64,000 nucleotides of DNA from Thalassotalea sp. ND16A (GCF_000764205.1 NZ_JQDZ01000030.1:78968-142967), one strand, 5' to 3'; counted from the first letter of the stretch, positions 1 through 8,862 are shown. Notes: generated by a model not told the origin, from the letters alone. Program-made: numbers and translations.

Positions 1-2
1 CT

Positions 3-1175
3 GCTATTGGCTCCTTTGGTGGCGCATTTAAATCAGTACCGGCTTCCGCACTTGCTGCTGAAGCCGTAACAGCTGCCTTAGCCGCTGCAAATGTTGATGC
101 AGCCCAGGTTGATGAATTGTTGATGGGTAATGTCATTGCTGCCGGTCAAGGCATGGGCCCTGGTCGACAAGCCGCAATCGCTGCCGGTCTTCCAGAAATT
201 ACCCCGGCATATACCGTTAACATGATTTGCGGCAGTGGCATGAAAGTCGTCATGGATGGTGCTGCCCACATTAAGGCTGGCGATGCCAATGTTGTGGTCG
301 CCTGTGGCGGGGAAAATATGTCTCGCTACCCTTATGTGGTGACCTCAGACATACGTTTTGGCACAAAAATGGGCAATTTAGAGCTTTCCGACACGTTAAT
401 TGATGATGGCTTAACCGACGTTTTCAATAAATACCATATGGGCATCACCGCAGAAAATGTGGCAGAAAAACTTGAGGTAAGTCGAGAAGAGCAAGATAAC
501 TTTGCTTTGCAAAGCCAGCAACGTGCGTTAAATGCCATTGAAAGTGGTAAATTTGTGGATGAAATCGTGCCATTAGAAGTGACCGTACGCCGCAAGACGA
601 ATGTTATCGCTACTGATGAGTATCCCAAAGTTGATGTGAGCAGTGACGGTTTAACTAAAATGCGGGCGGCATTTAAAAGAGAAGGCACAGTAACAGCTGG
701 TAATGCATCAGGCCTGAATGATGGTGGCTCAGCAATCATACTGGCATCGGAATCGGCTGTTGAAAAATATGATCTTAAACCAATCGCGGAATTAGTGAGT
801 TATGCTCAATCGGGTATTGATCCTGCCATCATGGGCTTAGGACCGGTGCCGGCGATTGCGAAAGCATTATCACTGGCGGATCTGACGTTACAGGATATTG
901 AACTACTGGAGTTAAATGAAGCTTTTGCTGCGCAAGCGCTTGGGGTAATGAAACAGCTTTGTAATGATCACCAAGAATCTCTTGCGGCGTTAACCGAGCG
1001 AACCAATGTTAATGGTGGCGCAATCGCCTTAGGTCACCCGTTAGGTGCATCGGGTAATCGAATTATTGTCACTTTGCTGCATGAAATGAAAAAACGTGGC
1101 AACAAACTCGGACTGGCATCACTTTGTATCGGTGGTGGTATGGGAACCGCTGTAATTGTTAAATCGTTAGATTAA
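3..1175 (+). CDS. phaA: Acetyl-CoA C-acetyltransferase (thiolase), 5' end outside window
   Basis: Condenses two acetyl-CoA to acetoacetyl-CoA, the first step of PHB synthesis (or the reverse in fatty-acid breakdown). The reading frame is open from base 3, where it already reads the thiolase N-terminal AIGSFGGAF motif, so the true start lies just left of the window. The nucleophilic Cys is in NMICGSG (codon 228-230). The C-terminal GHPLGASGNR and CIGGGMGTA motifs carry the catalytic His and second Cys. Followed after 84 bp by a phasin and then PHA synthase, which supports a biosynthetic role. An acetoacetyl-CoA reductase (phaB) is not in this window. The biosynthetic assignment rests on context; the family assignment is secure. 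Confidence 0.93.
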   Translation, partial: AIGSFGGAFKSVPASALAAEAVTAALAAANVDAAQVDELLMGNVIAAGQGMGPGRQAAIAAGLPEITPAYTVNMICGSGMKVVMDGAAHIKAGDANVVVACGGENMSRYPYVVTSDIRFGTKMGNLELSDTLIDDGLTDVFNKYHMGITAENVAEKLEVSREEQDNFALQSQQRALNAIESGKFVDEIVPLEVTVRRKTNVIATDEYPKVDVSSDGLTKMRAAFKREGTVTAGNASGLNDGGSAIILASESAVEKYDLKPIAELVSYAQSGIDPAIMGLGPVPAIAKALSLADLTLQDIELLELNEAFAAQALGVMKQLCNDHQESLAALTERTNVNGGAIALGHPLGASGNRIIVTLLHEMKKRGNKLGLASLCIGGGMGTAVIVKSLD

Positions 1176-1183
1176 GGTGGTAA

Positions 1184-1213
1184 TGCTGGTATTAGGGTCT
1201 GTTGATACCAGCA
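1184..1213 (+). promoter_or_regulatory. Intergenic hairpin between thiolase and phasin
   Basis: TGCTGGTAT at 1184-1192 pairs perfectly with ATACCAGCA at 1205-1213 around a 12-nt loop. No U-tract follows, so it is more likely an mRNA-processing, stabilising or partial termination element between phaA and the phasin gene than a full terminator. Its role is inferred. Confidence 0.4.
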
Positions 1214-1259
1214 CTTAAAATAGCAAGATAAATTAAAATATATCGATAAAGGACTCATC

Positions 1260-1976
1260 ATGACCGATAATAAACAGTATTCAAGCAATTCGTTGTTCAA
1301 TCCATTATTTGCAACCACGCAAACATTGTGGGGGGATATCGTCTCATATCAGCATCAGTTCGTTACTGACAGTTTGAGCCAATCTGTTGACCAGGTAGAC
1401 AAAGTTATTAACGCCAAGGATCCACAGACACTTGTGGAAATCCAGAAAACGTTTGTTGAGCAACAAGCAAGTAAACTTACTCAGTTGACTGAACAAGTTG
1501 CGAGTAGTTTTCAAAAGGCCCAACTTGATATTCAACAGTCATTTTCTGGCACTCAAGCTAAAACCTCAACGGTTGAAGCAGAAACTGTGGCACCTACAGC
1601 GGCTAAAAAACCTGCAGATAAAGCGAGCCTGGTCAAAACCAATAAGGTAAAAACGCCAAAAGTAAAATCGGCTGCAGCTGATCCTAAAGTTGCCAAGACC
1701 AAAGCAAGCCCGGCCAAATCGAACCCGGTTAAAGCCAAGGCAGTTAACGCCAAAGTCGTTAAAGCGAAACCAGTTAAAGCAAAAACCGTTAAAGCCGAGG
1801 CAAAAAAAACAACGGTAACTGAACCACTTGCCGCTAAAACAAGTCCGGCAAAGCCAGCAACAAAAAAAGTTTCATCGACAAAATCCATTAAGCCAGTACC
1901 TGTAAAACCAGCACCAGTAAAGCCATCAACACCACCAGGAAGCAGCGCGAAAAAGCCCGCTTCAGATAAACAGTAA
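1260..1976 (+). CDS. Phasin with Lys/Ala/Pro-rich histone-like tail (PhaF-like)
   Basis: Granule-associated protein expected to coat PHA inclusions. Residues 1-100 are an amphipathic helical phasin domain (N-terminal SLFNPLFATTQTLWGDIVSY, then Gln-rich helices). From about residue 105 to 238 the protein is a low-complexity tail of Lys, Ala, Pro, Val and Thr with repeated VKAK and PVK units. This is the arrangement of PhaF-type phasins, whose basic tail binds DNA and links granules to the nucleoid. ATG 1260 follows AAAGGA at good spacing. It lies between thiolase and PHA synthase, in the same direction. DNA binding is inferred from composition and the family precedent. Confidence 0.8.
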   Translation: MTDNKQYSSNSLFNPLFATTQTLWGDIVSYQHQFVTDSLSQSVDQVDKVINAKDPQTLVEIQKTFVEQQASKLTQLTEQVASSFQKAQLDIQQSFSGTQAKTSTVEAETVAPTAAKKPADKASLVKTNKVKTPKVKSAAADPKVAKTKASPAKSNPVKAKAVNAKVVKAKPVKAKTVKAEAKKTTVTEPLAAKTSPAKPATKKVSSTKSIKPVPVKPAPVKPSTPPGSSAKKPASDKQ

Positions 1977-1989
1977 TGATTAAAAAATG

Positions 1990-2009
1990 AACCACACCTT
2001 AGTGTGGTT
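1990..2009 (+). promoter_or_regulatory. Tight intergenic hairpin before phaC
   Basis: AACCACAC at 1990-1997 and GTGTGGTT at 2002-2009 form a perfect 8-bp stem with a 4-nt CTTA loop. No T-run follows. Likely an attenuator or RNA-stability element between the phasin and synthase genes, which would let granule protein and synthase be made in different amounts. The role is inferred. Confidence 0.4.
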
Positions 2010-2076
2010 ATCAAAAGGGCTTAATGTTTTAACTTCAATGTTTTTATAGCCGTTATCGATAAAAGGAGTGGTATCA

Positions 2077-3822
2077 ATGAAAAATATGGCAAGCGCACAA
2101 GAGTTTTTTGAATTTATCAATAATGAAACCAACCAAATGTTGGAAACTCTTTCATCAGAGCAGACGAAACAGGCATTTGCGCAGTTTAATAACCAGTGGC
2201 TTGAGTTAACTCAGCGTCATGTTGCAGACCCCTCTGCCTGGCTCAATAGCGTTGTCGAATTTCAAACACAACAAATCGGTTTATGGAATCAATTTCTGAC
2301 CGGGCAGGCAGCCAAACTGAGCACTGCAGGCAATGACGACTCAGGACAAGCAATACAAGAACAAATTTTTGACTACATCAAAAGTTCGTATGTTATTACC
2401 GCAAATACCCTTAATGAATTAGCCGAAGATTCTAATTTAGCTGAGCAAGAGCAGCAAAAACTTGAATTTTATACTAAGCAATACCTTGAAGCGATGTCGC
2501 CAGATAACTTTGCCGCGACGAATCCTGAAGTTATTCAAGAAGCCATTAATACCAATGGTCAAAGCTTAGTCAATGGCCTTAAAAATTTATTTTCTGACAT
2601 CGAAAAAGGCCGCATTAGCATGACTGATGAAAGCGCCTTTCGCTTAGGTGAGAACCTTGCGGTCACTGAAGGTGCGGTTATTTATGAAAATGAATTGTTT
2701 CAGTTAATTCATTATCGGCCGCAAAGTGAACAAGTCTTTAGTAAGCCAACCCTCATTGTACCGCCATGTATCAATAAATTTTACATTCTTGATCTTCAGC
2801 CACACAATTCATTTGTGAATTACTGCGTTCAGAAACAGCAAAATACCTTTTTAATCTCTTGGCTCAACCCAAGCAATCAGCAGGGTCACCTTAGTTGGGA
2901 TAACTACGTTGAGGACGGGGTCATTAATGCAATAAATATTGTTAAAAAGATCACTGACTCTAACAATGTTAATGCTGTCTCCTGGTGTGTGGGCGGTACT
3001 TTGCTGGCAAGTACTTTGGCTGTTCTGGCAAATCGTAAAGATAATTCAGTACGGTCAGCAACATTTTTAACTACCTTATTGGATTTTGAACAACCAGGGG
3101 ATATCTCGGTATTTATTGATCAGCAACAGGTTGATCAATTACTGACTCAGGCAAAAGAACAAGGCGTATTAAGTGGTCGATATTTAGCGAACGCTTTTAA
3201 CCTGTTGCGTTCGCGTGATCTCATTTGGTCTTATGTGGTTAACAACTACCTTAAAGGCAAGCAACCTTCGTCTTTTGATATTTTGTATTGGAACAGTGAT
3301 TCAACAAACCTGCCTTATGAAATGTACCAGTTTTATATCAAACAAATGTATCTTAATAATAATTTAAGTAAAAACAACGCCATAACCATATGTAATGAAC
3401 CAATCGACTTAGCTAAAATTGACGTTCCCTGTTATTTTCTATCGACTATTGACGATCATATTGCGCCTTGGAAAAGTACCTTTAAAGGCACTGAATTGCT
3501 TAGTGGCAGTCATCAATTTGTGCTTGCTGCAAGTGGTCATGTTGCAGGTGTGATTAATCCTGTGTCTAAAAACCGGCGTCATTACTGGCTTGATGGTGAA
3601 CTGAATAACGGCGCTGATAAATGGTTAGAAACCGCAACCAAAGAGCAAGGGTCGTGGTGGACTCATTGGCATAAATGGCTTAACAAACGAGCAGGAAAGA
3701 AAATTGACTCGCCGGCTTTGGGTAGTGACCAATATCAGGTTATAGAGCCAGCTCCCGGGCGTTATGTGAAAGTGAAGCTTGAAGACATGGACAAGGCAAA
3801 CTTAAACAATTGTGAAAACTGA
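2077..3822 (+). CDS. phaC: Class I polyhydroxyalkanoate synthase
   Basis: Polymerises (R)-3-hydroxyacyl-CoA into PHA on the granule surface. 581 residues, a normal class I length. The N-terminal PhaC_N region is followed by the alpha/beta-hydrolase core. The lipase-like box reads SWCVGGT, with nucleophile Cys304. Asp460 in STIDDHIAPW and His488 in SGHVAGVINP complete the triad. I choose ATG 2077 over the upstream GTG 2068 because AAGGAG at 2063-2068 sits 8 nt before it. The region written PPWINKYYILDL in most class I enzymes reads PPCINKFYILDL here. It ends about 100 bp before the convergent depolymerase. Confidence 0.95.
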   Translation: MKNMASAQEFFEFINNETNQMLETLSSEQTKQAFAQFNNQWLELTQRHVADPSAWLNSVVEFQTQQIGLWNQFLTGQAAKLSTAGNDDSGQAIQEQIFDYIKSSYVITANTLNELAEDSNLAEQEQQKLEFYTKQYLEAMSPDNFAATNPEVIQEAINTNGQSLVNGLKNLFSDIEKGRISMTDESAFRLGENLAVTEGAVIYENELFQLIHYRPQSEQVFSKPTLIVPPCINKFYILDLQPHNSFVNYCVQKQQNTFLISWLNPSNQQGHLSWDNYVEDGVINAINIVKKITDSNNVNAVSWCVGGTLLASTLAVLANRKDNSVRSATFLTTLLDFEQPGDISVFIDQQQVDQLLTQAKEQGVLSGRYLANAFNLLRSRDLIWSYVVNNYLKGKQPSSFDILYWNSDSTNLPYEMYQFYIKQMYLNNNLSKNNAITICNEPIDLAKIDVPCYFLSTIDDHIAPWKSTFKGTELLSGSHQFVLAASGHVAGVINPVSKNRRHYWLDGELNNGADKWLETATKEQGSWWTHWHKWLNKRAGKKIDSPALGSDQYQVIEPAPGRYVKVKLEDMDKANLNNCEN

Positions 3823-3867
3823 ACCGTTCAACCATAGATGACCATTTTAACATGAGTTATCAGCCAT

Positions 3868-3907
3868 CTAACACGCGCTTAGTATTTTGTAATACAAAGC
3901 GCGTTAG
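3868..3907. terminator. Bidirectional terminator between phaC and phaZ
   Basis: A long imperfect inverted repeat lies between two convergent genes. CTAAC-A-CGCGCTT at 3868-3880 pairs with AAGCGCGTTAG ending at 3907, with inner GTATT/AATAC pairing. Position and GC-rich stem fit a shared terminator, although neither side has a long T-run. Confidence 0.6.
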
Positions 3908-3930
3908 CCCTATATCTCTTTTAAATAGCC

Positions 3931-5148
3931 CTAGTCAAATTCAGCGATAAACTGTTTTATTCTTGGTCCAACTTCTTGTCTGAATCTTCGACCATTAAAT
4001 ACCCCGTAATGTCCAACTTCAGGCTGAAGATAGTGTTGTTTCATCTGCTCTGGTATACCTGATAATATTTGATGTGCCGCCTGGGTTTGACCTGCGCCAG
4101 TGATATCGTCTTTTTCACCTTCAACTGTCATTAACGCCACTTGTGTTACTGCTGAGGTATCGATTAGCTCGCCTTGATAGGTCATTTCACCTTTAGGCAA
4201 TTGATGCTCAATAAATACGTGTTTAATGGTATCAATATAGTATTGAGCGGGTAAGTCCATTACCGCTAAGTATTCATTATAAAATTGACGATGATTTTCA
4301 GCATTATCGCCATCTCCTTTGATTAAGTCACCATAAAAGGTAAAATGTTTATCAATATGACTGTCCATGTTCATACTTAAAAAACCAGAGAGTTGGATAA
4401 AACCGGGATAGACTCGCTGCCCTTCACCTACATAGCCATTAGGTACAGAACAGATGACATTTTTCTCAAACCACTCCAGCTCCTTTGAAATGGCATAGTC
4501 ATTAACTTCGGTTGGGCTGATCCTGGTATCAATAGGGCCACCAAGCAAAGACATTGATTTGGGCTGATAACTCGCATTATTCTGTGCCATGACAGTGGCA
4601 GCAACAAGGGTTGGGACGGTTGGTTGGCACACGGCAATAATATGGAAGTCTCCGGCTAAATACTGGCAAAATTCGATAATAGTTTTGACATAATCATCAA
4701 ACGAAAAACTGCCGGCGCTGAGCGGTACATCCCTGGCATTAACCCAGTCAGTAATGTACACATCGTGATCATCAATAAAGTGCTTTACGGTACCACGTAA
4801 CAGGGTTGAATAATGCCCGGATAAAGGTGCAATAATTAATACCTTAGGCTGAGAATATTGACCATTTCGCTGAAAGTTCAGTAACTTGCAATAAGGTTTG
4901 TCGATAACAACAACTTCTTTAATGGCTATTTTATTGCCATCAATATTGGCATAGTCAATATTAAACCCTGGTTTACCATAAACCCCAGTAAACCGCTCAA
5001 TGACTTCCATCGTTGCTGCTATGGTTTTACCAGCAAAAGAATAATTTAAAGGTGACCACGGGTGTTCACTAAGCTGTTGCATTTGTTGCATCCAGGCATT
5101 CAACGGGGATACTGCAGTCATGTAAGATTGATGCATTTGATATAACAT
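3931..5148 (-). CDS. phaZ: Intracellular polyhydroxyalkanoate depolymerase
   Basis: Mobilises stored PHB by hydrolysing granule polymer in the cytoplasm. 405 residues, the usual size for the PhaZ1 family. The N-terminus reads MLYQMHQSYMTAVSPLNAW, typical of the family. The nucleophile is Cys174 in VCQPTVP, the cysteine box that replaces the serine lipase box in these enzymes. Later conserved segments include ITDWVNARDVP and the C-terminal VGHYGVFNGRRFR with the catalytic His. ATG 5148 is preferred over the more upstream in-frame starts because it matches the family N-terminus and has AAAAGG upstream. Convergent with phaC and divergent from phaR, so synthesis and breakdown are encoded together. 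Confidence 0.92.
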   Translation of the reverse strand: MLYQMHQSYMTAVSPLNAWMQQMQQLSEHPWSPLNYSFAGKTIAATMEVIERFTGVYGKPGFNIDYANIDGNKIAIKEVVVIDKPYCKLLNFQRNGQYSQPKVLIIAPLSGHYSTLLRGTVKHFIDDHDVYITDWVNARDVPLSAGSFSFDDYVKTIIEFCQYLAGDFHIIAVCQPTVPTLVAATVMAQNNASYQPKSMSLLGGPIDTRISPTEVNDYAISKELEWFEKNVICSVPNGYVGEGQRVYPGFIQLSGFLSMNMDSHIDKHFTFYGDLIKGDGDNAENHRQFYNEYLAVMDLPAQYYIDTIKHVFIEHQLPKGEMTYQGELIDTSAVTQVALMTVEGEKDDITGAGQTQAAHQILSGIPEQMKQHYLQPEVGHYGVFNGRRFRQEVGPRIKQFIAEFD

Positions 5149-5460
5149 TGTATTGCCTTTTATGTTTGATCTGGTATTCATTTCGAATGCGTAATAATAG
5201 TCAGTAAGAATGAAACGACAGGTAATGGTGCGGTGCACCATTAGTTAAATACTAACGCCAATACAGGTCAAAGATCAACCAAAATATATAAATTTCTAAT
5301 GAATTGGTTCACCGTGATACAAGCAATCGATTTTCTATAATTGCGGGGATTACCAGCAACAGGCTGTTTCAACATCATCTTATATTGAGCAAGGCTAATA
5401 TTGGTATTTCAGCCAATTCTCGGTACACTAAGACGAAAGATGCAATTAGAGAGTTTTAGT
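5149..5460. other. Divergent phaZ/phaR intergenic region
   Basis: 312 bp between divergent starts. It holds a perfect 9-bp inverted repeat at 5223-5243 (TAATGGTGC, GGT, GCACCATTA) about 75 bp upstream of phaZ, a candidate operator. A consensus TATAAT lies at 5336-5341 on the phaR side, but the matching -35 is poor. I see no CTGC-N3-GCAG site here. No small gene is visible. Confidence 0.5.
5336..5341 (+). promoter_or_regulatory. Candidate -10 box for phaR
   Basis: TATAAT matches the sigma-70 -10 consensus exactly, 120 bp upstream of the phaR start. No convincing -35 is found at 16-18 bp spacing, so an activator would be needed or the match is chance. Confidence 0.35.
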
Positions 5461-5922
5461 ATGGCAGAACCAAGAATTATAAAAAAATACCCTAACCGTC
5501 GCTTATATGATACCGAACAAAGTTGTTATATCACTTTAACAAATGTCAAAGAGTTAGTGATGGCAGGGGTAGAATTTCAGGTGGTTGATAGTAATTCATC
5601 AGATGATATCACCCGAACCATTTTGCTGCAGATCATTATGGAGGAAGAGTCTCAGGGTAAGCCATTATTTAGCGAAAGTGCTCTGTCTAATTTAATACGG
5701 TTCTACGGTGGAACTTTTCAAGGGGTGCTTGGTAAGTATTTAGAGGAGAGTTTAGTGGCATTTAGCCAACAACAACAGCAACTGTTTTCTTCTTCGACAA
5801 ATTCTAACCCGATGCAAAATATCGCTCAGTTGGCGCAGCAAAATATGAAGGTGTGGACGGATATGCAAAGCTCGTTTTTTCAACAATCGGCCGATTCTGC
5901 AAAAGATAATAAAAAGAAATAG
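5461..5922 (+). CDS. phaR: Polyhydroxyalkanoate synthesis repressor PhaR
   Basis: Transcriptional repressor that binds both DNA and PHA granules, so phasin genes are released when polymer accumulates. 153 residues. The conserved N-terminal DNA-binding domain is intact (RIIKKYPNRRLYDTEQSCYI), followed by the PHB-binding region (IMEEESQGKPLFSESALS and LIRFYGGTFQGVLGKYLE). The C-terminus is Gln-rich and ends in Lys. ATG 5461 matches the family N-terminus and has AGAGAG 8 nt upstream; earlier in-frame starts only add an unrelated leader. Transcribed divergently from phaZ. Its likely target is the operator upstream of the second phasin gene. Confidence 0.9.
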   Translation: MAEPRIIKKYPNRRLYDTEQSCYITLTNVKELVMAGVEFQVVDSNSSDDITRTILLQIIMEEESQGKPLFSESALSNLIRFYGGTFQGVLGKYLEESLVAFSQQQQQLFSSSTNSNPMQNIAQLAQQNMKVWTDMQSSFFQQSADSAKDNKKK

Positions 5923-6264
5923 TTCACCTTTCCTGAAAAATAAAAATGAACGAATTATTGTGGTGTAAACCGGGATGATTCGTTTTTTTGGGTTTAATCT
6001 GTCCGCACTTTTGCCGAGAAAAATCAAATTTCCTGACTCCTTAATAGCTCCTATATTATCTAGCTTCCTACCTGCCACGATATCTGCATTGCCAAGCGAT
6101 AAAAATGCACTTAGAAAACAGTTCTTTGTCATCCATATAGTTGTATTGATCGAATGAATAATAACCACTTTTGAAATTTATCTATTGACCTTGTTCAAAA
6201 ATCGTCCTATGCTGCACTGCAGCATATTGCAGTGCACAATTAACTTAACCACGGAGTGATTACT
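5923..6264. other. phaR to phasin intergenic region
   Basis: 342 bp without a credible gene. A 60-codon plus-strand ORF at 5975-6157 has no ribosome site or recognisable sequence. The right part carries the phasin promoter and palindrome described separately (6185-6236). Confidence 0.6.
6185..6236 (+). promoter_or_regulatory. Phasin promoter overlapped by candidate PhaR operator
   Basis: TTGACC at 6185-6190 and TATGCT at 6208-6213, with a 17-bp spacer, make a good sigma-70 promoter. Overlapping the -10 and running downstream is TGCACTGCA (6213-6221), a 6-bp spacer, then TGCAGTGCA (6228-6236), a perfect inverted repeat. CTGC-ACT-GCAG at 6212-6222 fits the CTGC-N3/4-GCAG pattern reported for PhaR sites in Paracoccus. 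Repression by blocking the -10 is inferred. Confidence 0.65.
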
Positions 6265-6627
6265 ATGATAAACCTTGAAGATAACATGAAATTTTTTAAA
6301 GACGTAAGCACAAAAAGCCTTGAAAGTGTTGGTGCTTTTGGACAACTTAATCAAAAAGCATGGAGCTCACTAGCGGAAAAGCAAATGGAAATAATCTCAT
6401 TAGCGACAGAGGCGAGTGTTGAAAGCTTAAATGTGTTTTCTAAAACCCAAGATGTTAAAGACTTAACCGAGCAACAAACGAAAATCACCAAAGATTTTGG
6501 TGAGAAATTAAAAGTGAAAAATCAGGAACTGGTTGATATATCAACCAAGGTCCGTGATGATTTTAACGAATTCACCCAAAAACAAGTTTCTCTAGTTAAT
6601 GAAAACTTGAGCAATGTCGCCCAATAA
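6265..6627 (+). CDS. Phasin family protein
   Basis: Small amphipathic granule-coat protein of 120 residues, made almost wholly of helices without Cys, in the classic phasin_2 style (KSLESVGAFGQLNQKAWSSL, then VESLNVFSKTQDVKDLTEQQ). ATG 6265 is chosen because GGAG at 6253-6256 lies 8 nt upstream; a GTG at 6256 is within that ribosome site. It has its own promoter with a PhaR-type operator, so it is probably induced as polymer accumulates. Unlike the first phasin it has no basic tail. Confidence 0.85.
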   Translation: MINLEDNMKFFKDVSTKSLESVGAFGQLNQKAWSSLAEKQMEIISLATEASVESLNVFSKTQDVKDLTEQQTKITKDFGEKLKVKNQELVDISTKVRDDFNEFTQKQVSLVNENLSNVAQ

Positions 6628-6654
6628 CGGCATAATTTTCAGGCATTAAAGTGA

Positions 6655-6683
6655 AACCGATATTCACTTGCTGAGTATCGGTT
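6655..6683. terminator. Shared terminator of phasin and malQ
   Basis: AACCGATA at 6655-6662 and TATCGGTT at 6676-6683 form a perfect 8-bp stem with a 13-nt loop, in the 63-bp gap between two convergent genes. AT-rich sequence lies on both sides, consistent with weak bidirectional termination. Confidence 0.5.
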
Positions 6684-6690
6684 AATTTAT

Positions 6691-8862
6691 CTACTTGGGC
6701 CTCGCTTTATTCATTGCCTGAGCAATTTGCCTTACCGAATTCGTGTGCCAAAAATTTTCTAGAGTTACCGGTAATTTTTGTAACCAATTCGGATGTTGAT
6801 CAATTGTACCTGGAATATTAACTTGCTCCTGGCTTTCAATAGCATCTTCAAGGGGAATTAATTGCAGATGACTGGGCGCCGTCGCCAAGTACTTTTGTAC
6901 AGCTATACTCAATTCAGTATTCATTACTGCGGGGTCTTGTTGAGGTGCTTTCGCCATATCGATCACATTTAAGTCGTCTAATGCGGCAATCAGCATTTGT
7001 CTATCGCCACTTCGTGAATTTCTGTCTTGATCACCCGCTTCTTCATTGGGATACAAGTTTAACGTTTGACGCCATTGTAAATCTCGTCCTTGCCACCAGC
7101 CACTCAACGTGGCGGTATCATGGGTAGATACCGTAACCATGGATTGCACCGGGAATTCCTCGGGACGTTTGAATAAACCTGTCTGCCAACGTTCAAAAAA
7201 TAGTACTTTGAATGATAACAGCCCAGAATCTTGCATGGTTTGGCTAAATCCATCGGGAACGTTGCCTAAGTCCTCGCCAATCACCACACAATTGTTACGA
7301 ACGGATTCTAACGCGATCACACTGAGAATATCGGCTAAAGGAAAGGTAATATAAACCCCTTCATCCGCTTGCATTCCAGGAGCTATCCAATATTGACGCA
7401 TTAACCCTAAAATATGGTCAATGCGTAATGCACCGGCATATTGCATACTGCAACGGAGTGCTTTCACCAAGGGCTGATATCCTTGTTTTTGCAACTCAAC
7501 CGGGTTCAGCGGTGTTAACCCCCAACCTTGTCCCAATGGATTCATGCCATCGGGTGGCGCGCCAATAGATGCACCAGCAACATATAACGCTTGATCAGAC
7601 CATACCTCGGCGCCTGAGCCATCACAACCCACAGCCAAATCAAGATACAAGCCGATAGGCATATTTTTAGCCTGTGCCGTTTGTTTAACCGCGTTTAATT
7701 GGCGATGCGCCAGCCACTGGACAAAACAAAAATACTCTATGCGGTGCGCATGTGTTCGTTGAAAGGCAAGAACCTTCTCACTATGCGGTTGTTGATAAGC
7801 TTTCGGCCAATGGGTCCAGCCATAAGCACCTTCATCGATGGCACGAAAGTGCTCATACAAGGCATCAAATGTGGCAAAGCGAAATAAATCTTGCCCTTGT
7901 TGCTGCTTAAATTGCGCGAATTCTTCTGCCTCAGTAGCGTACAACGTGGCACTTGTATGGCAAAAATCTTCAAAAAGTAGGTCGATAACTTGATATTTGA
8001 TTTCAGCGACGGCTGGATAATCGACGAGCTCAGACTGCTTAGCCTGAGTAATTTTGTCTCCAAAGGCAACACTATTAACGAGGGTTTGCGCCTTTTCACA
8101 TTGTGCGAAGTTTGCAATGGCAGTAACGTCAATATACAAAGGGTTCAAAAAACATCGACTCGATGGCGAATAAGGGCTTCGATGTGCCGGATTGTTCTGA
8201 TACAGCGGATGTAACGGGTTGATGCCAATGGCCGACGCGCCTTGCTCTGCGGATTTTTCGATTAAACTATTCAAATCGGTAAAATCGCCGATCCCCCAAT
8301 TCGTCTCACTACGCAGTGAATACAGTTGAGCGGTGTAGCCCCATATTTTATTTTCACTGGCTTGTTGGTGACTATAACAGGTTTTTGGGGCAAAAATTAG
8401 CGGGCAATTAGCCGTATTGCCACCACTGCTAATCGTCAGTTGATGATAGCCGGGCGCAAGGGCAGGTAAGGGCAGTTGGTACTGACAATATTGCACATCA
8501 TCGAGTTGTATTTCATCGAAGAGTTGTAGGTCAGTAAGGTGAAAACTGCCGGTCATTTCAACGTCTAATTCAGTGATGATCTGCCAGGTTAAAATGTCAG
8601 CTGCTGTTTTCGGTAAACTAATCTTGATGAAATGTTGCTGTTGCTCGAGTTTAGCGATATGGACAGCGGGTAACATATTTCGCCATGGGCTTTTATCTAA
8701 GTCATTGACGGACTTAACCAATGAGCCTTCATCTAATTGATAACCCATAGCGGTTAATAACGCGCGTTGCGCTTGCTCTTTGGCCACAACTTGATCACCA
8801 AATGTTCCGGTATAACTCGAATAAAAACCGACTTGCTCGGCCAGTTGCTGAACTAAACTCAT
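6691..8862 (-). CDS. malQ: 4-alpha-glucanotransferase (amylomaltase, GH77)
   Basis: Transfers maltosyl and longer glucan units between maltodextrins in the cytoplasm, so that glycogen phosphorylase can use short products. 723 residues. GH77 motifs are in order: RIDHILGLMRQYWI (nucleophile Asp), VIGEDLGNVP (acid/base Glu) and VSTHDTATLSGWW (third Asp). An N-terminal beta-rich extension of about 160 residues is usual in the proteobacterial form. ATG 8862 has AAGGGA 9 nt upstream and is preferred over the start six codons earlier. It stands alone on the minus strand beside the glgX-glgA run. Confidence 0.94.
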   Translation of the reverse strand: MSLVQQLAEQVGFYSSYTGTFGDQVVAKEQAQRALLTAMGYQLDEGSLVKSVNDLDKSPWRNMLPAVHIAKLEQQQHFIKISLPKTAADILTWQIITELDVEMTGSFHLTDLQLFDEIQLDDVQYCQYQLPLPALAPGYHQLTISSGGNTANCPLIFAPKTCYSHQQASENKIWGYTAQLYSLRSETNWGIGDFTDLNSLIEKSAEQGASAIGINPLHPLYQNNPAHRSPYSPSSRCFLNPLYIDVTAIANFAQCEKAQTLVNSVAFGDKITQAKQSELVDYPAVAEIKYQVIDLLFEDFCHTSATLYATEAEEFAQFKQQQGQDLFRFATFDALYEHFRAIDEGAYGWTHWPKAYQQPHSEKVLAFQRTHAHRIEYFCFVQWLAHRQLNAVKQTAQAKNMPIGLYLDLAVGCDGSGAEVWSDQALYVAGASIGAPPDGMNPLGQGWGLTPLNPVELQKQGYQPLVKALRCSMQYAGALRIDHILGLMRQYWIAPGMQADEGVYITFPLADILSVIALESVRNNCVVIGEDLGNVPDGFSQTMQDSGLLSFKVLFFERWQTGLFKRPEEFPVQSMVTVSTHDTATLSGWWQGRDLQWRQTLNLYPNEEAGDQDRNSRSGDRQMLIAALDDLNVIDMAKAPQQDPAVMNTELSIAVQKYLATAPSHLQLIPLEDAIESQEQVNIPGTIDQHPNWLQKLPVTLENFWHTNSVRQIAQAMNKARPK

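Noticed and set aside
1553..2014. 153-codon minus-strand ORF over the phasin tail
   Set aside because: Antisense to the Lys/Ala/Pro repeat; its Ala/Leu/Gly/Phe composition is the complement of that low-complexity stretch.
5975..6157. 60-codon plus-strand ORF between phaR and the phasin
   Set aside because: No ribosome site, no recognisable sequence, and it lies in AT-rich promoter DNA.
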